Positions 8,028-14,682 of a DNA stretch of 19,997 nucleotides are shown here, one piece after another. The stretch covers positions 1 to 19,997 of the forward strand of contig DASYSE010000054.1 of NCBI GenBank assembly GCA_036003705.1. Direction: 5' to 3'. Under the pieces are notes generated by a model. The model worked only from the letters and a program-made list of their open reading frames with translations. It made no database searches and was not told the DNA's origin. The number at the start of each line of letters is the position of its first letter. Position 1 is the first letter of the stretch. Source of the stretch: CALGFH01 sp036003705 (GTDB lineage Bacteria; Actinomycetota; CALGFH01). The translations under genes and the position numbers were made by a program.

Positions 8028-8506
8028 TCAGGTATCCGGGGGTGATGACGACCGTCGGCCGACCGTCGTACGGTCCACGCCGGCCCGGGCCGCCGGCCCG
8101 GGCCCGCCGGCGACCGGGGATCCGGCCCCTGGAGCCTGCGCGGCCCCCGGCCCGCTGGCGGCAGCCGCGGCGGCGGGAGGGCCGCCCGGCCGGAACCGGA
8201 GGGTGGCGGTGCGCTGGTCGAGCGGGGAGCCGAGCCGTCGTGGTCGGCGTCGATCGCCTGGCGGGTCTGGAAGGTCGGGATCTCGGCCATGTCGAGCACG
8301 TGGTCGACGATCAGCCGGTCGGGAGCGACCCGCAGGCCGCTGTAGGAGTTGACGGTGAAGTTGCCCAGGGGATGGGCGGCCGCCGGGGCCGCCCCGGCCG
8401 CCAGCAGCACGGCGGCGAGGGCGGCCAGGACGGTGAGGCGGCGTCGCCGGGTCGCCGGCGTGGTCTCCCGGCGTGGCGGCGCGCCGCGGCGCGGGACCGG
8501 CCTCAC
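8028..8506 (-). pseudogene. Remnant of a nickel/cobalt transporter-like (NicO/HupE-type) gene, 5' end only
   Basis: From GTG (complement of 8504-8506) the frame encodes a signal peptide (LTVLAALAAVLLAAGAAPAA) and AHPLGNFTVNSYSGLRVAPD. It continues through DMAEIPTFQTRQAIDADHDG to about 8234. To my knowledge this is the N-terminal exported region of actinobacterial high-affinity nickel/cobalt transporter-like proteins. After DHDG the recognisable frame is lost. A neighbouring frame continues with LDQRTATLRFRPGG and then Ala/Pro/Gly-rich sequence to a TGA at 8028-8030, suggesting a deletion plus frameshift. The six-helix transporter domain is absent. The start overlaps the stop of the upstream TPR remnant as GTGA, a relic of an operon. 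A short exported protein of unknown use cannot be excluded. Confidence 0.65.
8064..8112. repeat. Tandem 13-bp palindromic repeat and hairpins after uvrA (candidate terminator)
   Basis: GCCGGCCCGGGCC occurs twice head to tail (8079-8091, 8092-8104), each copy containing the palindrome GGCCCGGGCC. Just upstream is a perfect stem GACCGT-CGT-ACGGTC (8064-8078). The position 45-85 nt after the uvrA stop suits a terminator. It also lies inside the decayed minus-strand gene remnant. Confidence 0.45.
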
Positions 8507-8660
8507 CGGCCGCTCGTCCGGCCTGGGGCGGGCAGGTGGAGCCGCCCGGCCAGGGCCAGCGCGGCAGGCCGGTCACGCACGGTCAGGTAGGGGTTGATCT
8601 CGAACGCCTCGGCCAGGTGGTGTCGGGCCGGGGCGGTCATGCCGAGGTCGGCCTCGACGG
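8503..8660 (-). pseudogene. Remnant of the 3' end of a TPR-repeat protein gene
   Basis: A minus-strand frame ending at TGA (complement of 8503-8505) encodes DLGMTAPARHHLAEAFEINP and then YLTVRDRPAALALAGRL. This resembles the last tetratricopeptide helix pair (typical pattern: LGM..AR.HL..AL..NP) of TPR proteins that often precede NicO-like genes in actinobacteria. Upstream of about 8660 the frame shows no TPR pattern, so the 5' part is missing. Its stop overlaps the start of the transporter remnant. The call rests on a short motif and on context. Confidence 0.5.
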
Positions 8661-8862
8661 CACGGCGAGACCTCCTCGGCTCGTAGCACGAGCTGGCTGG
8701 GACGGAGAGCGGCGCCGGGCCCTGGCGCAGCCACCGGGCGGCGGATGGTTCCACCGGCTGGTTGCTGGTGTCGTTCAAGGTTCGTGGCCCGGGGTCGAAC
8801 CGTTCGCCCGGGGCCGACGTAATTCGTCTGGTCGTTTCGACGTAGGCCGTCCGGTCGGCGCC
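8661..8862. other. Non-coding stretch before uvrC with overlapping hairpins
   Basis: No supported gene is seen here. A stem GCTCG-TAGCA-CGAGC lies at 8679-8693. Two mutually exclusive stems follow: GGTTCG (8779-8784) with CGAACC (8796-8801), or an imperfect longer stem from GGCCC (8786-8790) to GGGCC (8810-8814). If uvrC is leaderless these lie upstream of its transcript, so they may terminate other transcripts or be inert. Confidence 0.35.
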
Positions 8863-8868
8863 TAAACT
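8863..8868 (+). promoter_or_regulatory. -10 element (TAAACT) placing uvrC as a leaderless transcript
   Basis: TAAACT lies 6 nt before ATG 8875, so transcription should begin at or next to the ATG. There is no Shine-Dalgarno sequence in the preceding bases (cgcctaaacttgtcgc). This is the usual arrangement of leaderless actinobacterial genes. No clear -35 is seen. Confidence 0.55.
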
Positions 8869-8874
8869 TGTCGC

Positions 8875-10857
8875 ATGACCGTCGCGACCACCCCAAGACC
8901 GAAGCCAGAGGCGATTCCCGACCATCCCGGCGTGTACCTGTTCCGCGACCGGGACGGGCGGGTGATCTATGTCGGCAAGGCGATCTCGCTGCGCAAGCGG
9001 ACCGCCAGCTACTTCCAGCCCATGCGCAACCTCCACCCGCGGACCGCGGCCATGGTCGAGGCCTCGGGGTCCCTGGAGTGGATGCTGGTCTCGGGCGAGG
9101 TCGAGGCCCTGCAGCTCGAGTACAACCTGATCAAGCTGCACCGGCCCCGCTACAACGTCCGCTACCGAGACGACAAGTCCTACCCGTGGCTGGCCGTGCC
9201 GGTGGGCGACGAGATCCCCCGGCCGCGGGTCGAGCGAGGCGCCAAGCGCAAGGGCACCAGGTACTTCGGCCCCTACGCGCACGCCTACGCGATCCGGGAG
9301 ACCCTGGATCTCCTGCTGCGCACCTTCCCGATGCGGACCTGCTCCAAGGGGGTGTTCGACCGCCACCGGCGCCTCGGCCGGCCGTGCATCCTGTTCGACA
9401 TCAACAAGTGCTCCGGGCCGTGCGTCGGGCGGGTCTCTCCCGAGGACCACCGCCGGATCGTGGAGGACTTCGTGGCCTTCATGGACGGCCGCACCCGGCC
9501 CACCCTGCAGCGGCTGGAGGCGGAGATGCGCCAGGCCGCCGAGCAGCTCAACTTCGAGCTGGCGGCCCGCCTGCGCGACCAGCTGGCCAGCGTCCGCAAG
9601 GCCATGGAGCGCCAGCAGATGGTGTCGTCCAGCGCTGAGGACTTAGACATCGCCGCCTTCGCCGAGGACGACCTCGAGGCGTCGGTGCAGGTGTTCTTCG
9701 TCCGCCGCGGCCGGGTGGTGGGGCGGCGCGGGTTCGTGGTCGACAAGGTCGAGGCCCTCGACACCCCGGCCCTGGCCGCCACCTTCGTGCAGCAGCTGTA
9801 CGGCGACCGAGCCGACGAGGTCCCCCGCGAGGTGTTCCTGCCGGTCCAGCCGGACGGCGCCGACGGCCTGCGGGCCTGGCTGGCCGGGCTCCGTGGCGGG
9901 CCGGTCGACTTCCGGGTGCCTCGCCGGGGCGAGAAGCGGGCCCTGCTGGAGACGGTCGCGGCCAACGCCCGCGAGGCCTTCGCCACCCACAAGCTCAAGC
10001 GGGCCAGCGACTTCGACGCCCGCGCCCGCGGCCTCAAGGAGCTCCAGGAGACGCTGGACCTGCCGGAGGCGCCGCTGCGGATCGAGTGCTACGACATCTC
10101 CAACCTCCAGGGCAACCAGGTGGTCGGGTCGATGGTGGTGTTCGAGGACGGCCTGGCGCGCAAGAGCGAGTACCGCCGGTTCGAGGTCCGCTCGGTCGAG
10201 GGCCAGGACGACGTGGCATCGCTGCGCGAGATCCTCACCCGCCGCCTGGCTCGCCTGGCCGCCGAGCGCGACCAGCCCGAGGAGGAGCAGGAGGCGGACG
10301 GGTCGCGTCCCCGGGGTCCGGGGAACCCCGAAGGGGTGCCCCGGTTGGTCGGGGAGCTCCCCCGGGGGGGTGCCCCGGTCGATCGGGGCCGCAGGAAGTT
10401 CGCCTACCCGCCGAACCTGATCGTGGTCGACGGCGGCCGGCCCCAGCTGGCGGCCGCGCTGGACGCGGTGCGGGCCTCGGCCAGCCCCGACCTGGCGGTG
10501 GTGTCGCTGGCCAAGCGGATGGAGGAGGTGTACCTGCCGGGCACCCCCGACCCGGTGGTCATCCCCCGCACCAGCGAGGCCCTGTACCTCCTCCAGCGGG
10601 TCCGCGACGAGGCGCACCGGTTCGCCATCAGCTACCACCGCAAGCTGCGTGGCCGCTCGATGACCCGCAGCGTCCTCGACGGCATCCCGGGGGTGGGGGA
10701 GTCCAGGCGCCGGCAGCTCGTCCGCCACTTCGGCTCGGCCCGCAAGGCCGCCCAGGCCAGCCTCGAGGAGCTGGAGCAGGTGCCCGGCCTCGGCCCGCAG
10801 CTTGCTAAGGTGGTCTACGACCGTCTACACGGTGCCGGGGGGGCCACCAGACCATGA
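8875..10857 (+). CDS. uvrC: UvrABC system protein C (dual-incision endonuclease)
   Basis: UvrC makes both incisions around a lesion in nucleotide excision repair. It has 660 residues, somewhat longer than E. coli UvrC (about 610). An N-terminal GIY-YIG nuclease (G19-V-Y, Y32-V-G) makes the 3' cut. Four cysteines (C156, C171, C179, C183) match the reported iron-sulfur site. A UVR domain (about 214-248) binds UvrB. The RNase H-like domain for the 5' cut has D407 (ECYDISNLQG), D519 (VVDGG) and H588 (SYHRK). Tandem helix-hairpin-helix motifs lie at about 603-655. Residues about 468-507 form a Pro/Gly/Arg/Glu-rich insert between the two halves of the RNase H-like domain, and its DNA contains a palindromic repeat found elsewhere in the window. 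The stop overlaps rapZ as ATGA. Confidence 0.97.
   Translation: MTVATTPRPKPEAIPDHPGVYLFRDRDGRVIYVGKAISLRKRTASYFQPMRNLHPRTAAMVEASGSLEWMLVSGEVEALQLEYNLIKLHRPRYNVRYRDDKSYPWLAVPVGDEIPRPRVERGAKRKGTRYFGPYAHAYAIRETLDLLLRTFPMRTCSKGVFDRHRRLGRPCILFDINKCSGPCVGRVSPEDHRRIVEDFVAFMDGRTRPTLQRLEAEMRQAAEQLNFELAARLRDQLASVRKAMERQQMVSSSAEDLDIAAFAEDDLEASVQVFFVRRGRVVGRRGFVVDKVEALDTPALAATFVQQLYGDRADEVPREVFLPVQPDGADGLRAWLAGLRGGPVDFRVPRRGEKRALLETVAANAREAFATHKLKRASDFDARARGLKELQETLDLPEAPLRIECYDISNLQGNQVVGSMVVFEDGLARKSEYRRFEVRSVEGQDDVASLREILTRRLARLAAERDQPEEEQEADGSRPRGPGNPEGVPRLVGELPRGGAPVDRGRRKFAYPPNLIVVDGGRPQLAAALDAVRASASPDLAVVSLAKRMEEVYLPGTPDPVVIPRTSEALYLLQRVRDEAHRFAISYHRKLRGRSMTRSVLDGIPGVGESRRRQLVRHFGSARKAAQASLEELEQVPGLGPQLAKVVYDRLHGAGGATRP
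10309..10390 (+). repeat. GC-rich palindromic repeat, copy 2, plus 34-nt-offset partial duplicate, inside uvrC
   Basis: The core GGGGTCCGGGGAACCCC (10313-10329), GAA, then GGGGTGCCCCGG (10333-10344) matches copies 1 and 3. A second GGGGTGCCCCGG at 10367-10378 and its following bases match 20 of 22 positions of 10333-10354, at an offset of 34 nt. The two are therefore read in different frames (GVPRLVGE versus GAPVDRG). The tract ends in a stem GCCCCG-N6-CGGGGC (10372-10389). It adds roughly 27 codons without breaking the frame. Confidence 0.75.
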
Positions 10858-11753
10858 CCCAGGAGTTGCGGACCGAGGACCGGCTGCGGGCGGCCGCGGT
10901 CGAGTTCGTCGTGATCACCGGGCTGTCGGGCGCCGGACGCTCCGAGGCGGCCAAGGTGCTGGAGGACCTCGGCTACTTCGTGATCGACAACCTGCCACCG
11001 TCGCTGATCGGGCGGGTCGCCGAGCTGGCCGTGGTCGGCCGCGACCGCACCCGCGTCGCCCTGGTCATGGACGCCCGCGGCGGCGCCTTCGCGGCCGACG
11101 TGTCCGAGCTGCCCCGCGCCCTCGCCCAGCTCCGGGCGCAGGACATCAACCTGCGCGTGGTCTTCCTCGAGGCCTCCGACGAGGCGCTCGTTCGTCGATT
11201 CGAGGCCACCCGCCGGCGCCACCCGTTGGCCGGCGAGCGCGTGGTCGAGTCGATCAGGCTGGAACGCAACCTGCTGCGCGAGCTGCGGGCCGATGCCGAC
11301 CTGGTGGTCGATACCAGCGACCTGAACGTCCACGAGCTGCGGGCCAAGATCCTGGCCGCGTTCGCCGACGAGGCTGCCGGCCTGCTGGTCACCGTCGCCT
11401 CGTTCGGCTTCAAGTACGGCCTGCCGCTGGACGCCGACATGGTGATCGACGTCCGCTTCCTCCCCAACCCGCACTGGGTCCCCCAGCTGCGTCCCCTGCC
11501 GGGGACCGACCCGGCCGTCCGCGACTACGTGCTGGCCCAGGACGGCACCGGCCTGTTCCTGGCGCGGCTGGAGGCGCTGCTGGAGAGCGCCCTTCCCGGC
11601 TACGTCCAGGAGGGCAAGCAGTACCTGACCGTCGCCATCGGCTGCACCGGGGGCAAGCACCGCAGCGTGGTGCTGGCCGAGGCGCTGACCGGCTGGCTGA
11701 CCGACAAGGGCTACCGGGCCCATGTCACCCACCGGGACGTGGAGCGGGAGTGA
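10854..11753 (+). CDS. rapZ: RapZ/YvcJ-family P-loop nucleotide-binding protein
   Basis: This is a 299-residue P-loop NTPase-family protein. In E. coli RapZ is an RNA-binding adaptor controlling glucosamine-6-phosphate synthase; in Bacillus YvcJ hydrolyses nucleotides. The actinobacterial role is not settled. The Walker A-like motif G23-L-S-G-A-G-R29-S has Arg in place of Lys, as seen in other actinobacterial members. The family pattern VLEDLGYFVIDNLPP follows. The conserved C-terminal domain includes VASFGFKYGLP, DVRFLPNPHW and the IGCTGGKHRSV motif. The start ATG overlaps the uvrC stop as ATGA and its own stop overlaps yvcK as GTGA. This four-gene order, uvrC-rapZ-yvcK-whiA, is characteristic of Actinomycetota and is shared in part by Firmicutes. 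Confidence 0.95.
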   Translation: MTQELRTEDRLRAAAVEFVVITGLSGAGRSEAAKVLEDLGYFVIDNLPPSLIGRVAELAVVGRDRTRVALVMDARGGAFAADVSELPRALAQLRAQDINLRVVFLEASDEALVRRFEATRRRHPLAGERVVESIRLERNLLRELRADADLVVDTSDLNVHELRAKILAAFADEAAGLLVTVASFGFKYGLPLDADMVIDVRFLPNPHWVPQLRPLPGTDPAVRDYVLAQDGTGLFLARLEALLESALPGYVQEGKQYLTVAIGCTGGKHRSVVLAEALTGWLTDKGYRAHVTHRDVERE

Positions 11754-12640
11754 GGGTCGTGGCGCTCGGCGGCGGCCGTGGCCTGGCCGTCACCCTGAGC
11801 GCGCTCAGGTTGCTGGGGATCGAGCCGACCGCGGTGGTCGCGGTGGCCGACGACGGCGGCTCGTCGGGGCGGCTGCGCCGCGACCTCGGCCTGCTGCCGC
11901 CCGGCGACCTGCGCAAGGCCATGCTCGCCCTCGCCGACCCGACCGTCGAGGTGCGCGAGCTGTTCGGCTACCGGTTCGAGCGCGGCGACCTGGCCGGCCA
12001 CAACCTCGGCAACCTGGCCCTGGCCGCGCTCAGCGACCTCAGGGGCGGCTTCCTGGAGGCGCTCGAGGTGGCCTCCCGGTGGCTCGGGGTCCAGGGCCAG
12101 GTGCTGCCCGCGACGCTGGTGCCGGTGCGGCTCTGCGGCCGGGTCGACGGCCACCAGGTCGAGGGCCAGGTGGCGATCGCCACCGCCAGCGGCCGGGTCG
12201 AGTCGGTCTGGCTGGAGCCGCGCCAGCCGGCGGCGGTGCCGGCCGCCGTCCAGGCCGTCCGCCAGGCCGACCTGATCCTGCTCGGACCCGGCTCGACCTT
12301 TACCTCGGTGGTCCCCAACCTGCTCGTGCCCGAGCTCGGCGCCGCCCTGGTCGAGGCGTCGGATCGGCTGATCTACATCTGCAACCTGGAGGCCCAGCCG
12401 GGGGAGACCAGCGGCTTCCCGCCGGAGGGGCACCTGGCCGCGATCCTCGACCACTGTCCGGGGCTGCGGGTGACCACCGTGCTGTGCCAGCGGCCCCGGG
12501 ACGCGGCCGCCGCCGCCAGGGAGGTGCGGGCGTTCGCCGCCCTCGGGGCGGTGGTCGTCCACGCCGACGTGGCCGCCGACGACGCCCCCGGGAGCCACGA
12601 CGCGGCCCGCCTGGCCACCGTCCTCAAGGAGCTGGCCTAG
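11750..12640 (+). CDS. yvcK: YvcK/CofD-like gluconeogenesis factor
   Basis: This 296-residue CofD-like protein belongs to the YvcK (GlmR/CuvA) group, which links UDP-sugar sensing with cell-wall and carbon metabolism in other bacteria. Motifs seen are A5-L-G-G-G-R-G-L (nucleotide-binding loop), ADDGGSSGRLR (33-43), PPGDLRKAML (50-59), DLAGHNLGNLAL (80-91) and LLGPGSTFTSVVPNLLV in the C-terminal half. The start GTG 11750 overlaps the rapZ stop and has GGAG 5 nt upstream. GTG 11759 is an in-frame alternative that would remove only three residues. It differs from true CofD (F420 synthesis) by its rapZ-yvcK-whiA context. Confidence 0.93.
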   Translation: MRVVALGGGRGLAVTLSALRLLGIEPTAVVAVADDGGSSGRLRRDLGLLPPGDLRKAMLALADPTVEVRELFGYRFERGDLAGHNLGNLALAALSDLRGGFLEALEVASRWLGVQGQVLPATLVPVRLCGRVDGHQVEGQVAIATASGRVESVWLEPRQPAAVPAAVQAVRQADLILLGPGSTFTSVVPNLLVPELGAALVEASDRLIYICNLEAQPGETSGFPPEGHLAAILDHCPGLRVTTVLCQRPRDAAAAAREVRAFAALGAVVVHADVAADDAPGSHDAARLATVLKELA

Positions 12641-12696
12641 AAGGATCGTTGATGAGCCGGAGGGGTTCGGGGAACCCCAGAGGGGTGCCTCGATGA
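12641..12696 (+). CDS. Short leader ORF overlapping the whiA start (candidate)
   Basis: AAGGA (12641-12645) is followed 6 nt later by ATG 12652. The ORF runs 14 codons (MSRRGSGNPRGVPR) and stops at TGA 12694-12696, which overlaps the whiA ATG as ATGA. Ten of its codons are the palindromic repeat, whose uvrC copy reads GPGNPEGVPR in the same frame. Its first three residues (MSR) match those of WhiA, so it may be the old whiA start displaced by a repeat insertion, or a coupling peptide. Translation is unproven. The feature span includes the RBS. Confidence 0.4.
12662..12692 (+). repeat. GC-rich palindromic repeat, copy 3, at the whiA start
   Basis: GGGGTTCGGGGAACCCC (12662-12678), AGA, GGGGTGCCTCG. 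This copy has a perfect 7-bp stem GGGGTTC-GGG-GAACCCC and an alternative stem CCCC-AGA-GGGG. Its AGGGG (12681-12685) sits 7 nt before the whiA ATG and is the only apparent RBS for that start. GATGAGC occurs on both sides (12651-12657, 12692-12698). Confidence 0.7.
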
Positions 12697-13649
12697 GCAG
12701 AGGCGAGTTCACCGTCCGGGTGAAGGAGGAGCTGGCGGCGCTGCGGCCGGTCTCGCCGACCGAGCGCCGCGCCCTGCTGGCCGCCCTGCTGCGCTTCGCC
12801 GCCACCCTCCACATCGGCGGCACGCTCGGGCCGCGCTTCACCCTGGTGCTGGCCACCGGGTCGGGCGGGGTGGCCCGGCTGGCGTTCTGGCTGCTGCACG
12901 CCGGCTACGGGGTCCGGCCCGACTTCCGGGTCCGCGAGGCCGGCGCGCTCGCCCCTCGGGCCCGCTACGAGCTGGTCCTGGCCGACCGGGTCGAGCGGGT
13001 GCTGACCGACAGCGGCATCCTCGACGGCGCCGGCCGGCTCAGCTTCGGGGTGGCCGGTGGCCTGGTCAGGAGCCGGGAGGCGGCCGCCTGCCTTGCCAGG
13101 GGCGCGTTCCTGGGCCGCGGCTCGGTGTCGGCCCCGACCCGCGGGCCGCACCTGGAGGTCGGCGCCCCCGAGGAGCGCACCGCCACCGACCTGGCCGTGG
13201 TCCTGGTCCGCCTCGGCCTCCCGGCCAGGATCGGCGTGCGCGGCCCCGACGAGCACCGGGTGGTGGTCAAGGGGGGCGAGGCGATCGGCCGCGCGCTGGT
13301 CACCATGGGCGCCCAGAACGCCTATCTGGCCTGGGAGGACGGCCGCATCCGGCGGGAGGTGCGACGCGAGGCGGTGCGGCTGGCCAACGCCGACCAGGCC
13401 AACCTGCGCCGCAGCGTCGCCGCCGCCATGTCCCAGGTCGCGGCCGTCGAACGGGCGGTGGCCCAGGTCGGCTGGGCCGGGCTGCCCGCCGACCTGGCCG
13501 AGGTCGCCACCCTGCGCCTGGCCCACCCGGATGCCAGCCTGACCGAGTTGGGCGCCTTGCTGGACCCGCCACGCTCCAAAGGAGGCGTGCTGGCTCGTCT
13601 CCGGCGCATCGAGGCGTTGACGGCACCCGTCGCGGGTAGGAAACAATGA
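12693..13649 (+). CDS. whiA: WhiA-family DNA-binding regulator
   Basis: This 318-residue WhiA protein controls sporulation septation and cell division genes in Streptomyces, and is conserved in nearly all Gram-positive bacteria. The N-terminal part is a degenerate LAGLIDADG homing-endonuclease-like fold without nuclease function. The C-terminal helix-turn-helix (about residues 264-306) reads LPADLAEVATLRLAHPDASL and then LGALLDPPRSKGGVLARLRR, the usual WhiA signature. ATG 12693 is chosen because MSRGEFTVRVKEELA aligns with the normal N-terminus and AGGGG lies 7 nt upstream. It is the last gene of the uvrC-rapZ-yvcK-whiA run and is separated from yvcK by 52 nt containing the palindromic repeat. 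Whether this lineage sporulates cannot be told from the window. Confidence 0.95.
   Translation: MSRGEFTVRVKEELAALRPVSPTERRALLAALLRFAATLHIGGTLGPRFTLVLATGSGGVARLAFWLLHAGYGVRPDFRVREAGALAPRARYELVLADRVERVLTDSGILDGAGRLSFGVAGGLVRSREAAACLARGAFLGRGSVSAPTRGPHLEVGAPEERTATDLAVVLVRLGLPARIGVRGPDEHRVVVKGGEAIGRALVTMGAQNAYLAWEDGRIRREVRREAVRLANADQANLRRSVAAAMSQVAAVERAVAQVGWAGLPADLAEVATLRLAHPDASLTELGALLDPPRSKGGVLARLRRIEALTAPVAGRKQ
13617..13647 (+). promoter_or_regulatory. Possible gap-operon promoter inside the whiA 3' end
   Basis: TTGACG (13617-13622) and AACAAT (13642-13647) are spaced 19 nt, slightly long. Transcription would start near 13654, leaving a short leader with the GGGGAGGAAG RBS. Moderate motif evidence only. 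Confidence 0.35.
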
Positions 13650-13679
13650 GCCGGAACGTTCACCCCCGGGGAGGAAGCC

Positions 13680-14678
13680 ATGACCGTCCGCGTCGGCATC
13701 AACGGCTTCGGCCGCATCGGCCGCAACTTTTTCAGGGCCGCGGAAGGCAAGGATGTCGAGATCGTCGCCGTCAATGACCTGACCGACAACAAGACCCTGG
13801 CCCACCTGCTCAAGTACGACTCGACCTTCGGGCGGCTGGACCGGGACGTGCGCTACGACGACGAGTCGATCACCGTCGGCGACCAGCGGGTCCTGGCCAG
13901 CGCCCAGCGGGACCCGGCCCAGCTCCCCTGGGGCGACCTCGGGGTCGAGGTGGTCATCGAGTCCACCGGCCGCTTCACCAAGCGCGACGACGCCAGCCTG
14001 CACCTGAAGGGCGGGGCCAGGAAGGTCATCATCTCGGCCCCGGCCAAGGACGAGGACGTCACCATCGTCATGGGCGTCAACCACCAGAAGTACGACCCGG
14101 CCAGCCACGACATCATCTCCAACGCCTCCTGCACCACCAACTCGGTGGTTCCCTTGGCCAAGGTCCTGCTCGACAACTTCGGGATCGAGAAGGGCTTCAT
14201 GACCACCATCCACGCCTACACCAACGACCAGGTCATCCTCGACTTCCCGCACAGCGACCTGCGCCGGGCCCGCTCGGCGGCGGTCAACACCATCCCGACC
14301 TCCACCGGCGCGGCCAAGGCCGCGTCCCTGGTGATTCCCGAGCTCAAGGGCAAGCTGGACGGCATCGCCCTGCGGGTCCCGGTGGAGGACGGCTCGCTGA
14401 CCGACCTGGCCGTCGTGCTCAGCCGGGACGCCACCGTCGAGGAGATCAACGACGCCTACAAGCAGGCCGCCGAGGGCCCGCTGCGGGGGATCATCCGCTA
14501 CTCGACCGACCCGATCGTGTCCCGCGACATCGTCGGCGACGACGCCTCCTGCGTGTTCGACTCGCCCCTGACCCAGGCCAACGGCAACCTCGCCAAGGTG
14601 TTCGGCTGGTACGACAACGAGTGGGGCTACTCCAAGCGCCTTGTCGACCTGACCGTGCTCATCGGCGAGCAGCTGTAG
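13680..14678 (+). CDS. gap: Glyceraldehyde-3-phosphate dehydrogenase, type I
   Basis: This is a 332-residue glycolytic GAPDH that oxidises glyceraldehyde-3-phosphate to 1,3-bisphosphoglycerate with NAD. The Rossmann motif GINGFGRIGRNFF lies at residues 5-17. VNDLTD after the second strand carries the Asp typical of NAD preference. The active-site cysteine is C151 (SNASCTTN) with catalytic H178 (TTIHAYTNDQ), and the C-terminal family motif WYDNEWGYSKR is present. ATG 13680 is preceded by GGGGAGGAAG. It opens the gap-pgk-tpiA glycolytic block; pgk begins 4 nt after its stop. Confidence 0.98.
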   Translation: MTVRVGINGFGRIGRNFFRAAEGKDVEIVAVNDLTDNKTLAHLLKYDSTFGRLDRDVRYDDESITVGDQRVLASAQRDPAQLPWGDLGVEVVIESTGRFTKRDDASLHLKGGARKVIISAPAKDEDVTIVMGVNHQKYDPASHDIISNASCTTNSVVPLAKVLLDNFGIEKGFMTTIHAYTNDQVILDFPHSDLRRARSAAVNTIPTSTGAAKAASLVIPELKGKLDGIALRVPVEDGSLTDLAVVLSRDATVEEINDAYKQAAEGPLRGIIRYSTDPIVSRDIVGDDASCVFDSPLTQANGNLAKVFGWYDNEWGYSKRLVDLTVLIGEQL

Positions 14679-14682
14679 CCCG

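Noticed and set aside
8775..8802. tRNA-like T-arm (GGTTCG...TCGAACC) before uvrC
   Set aside because: No acceptor, D or anticodon arms could be drawn; it is treated as a simple hairpin.
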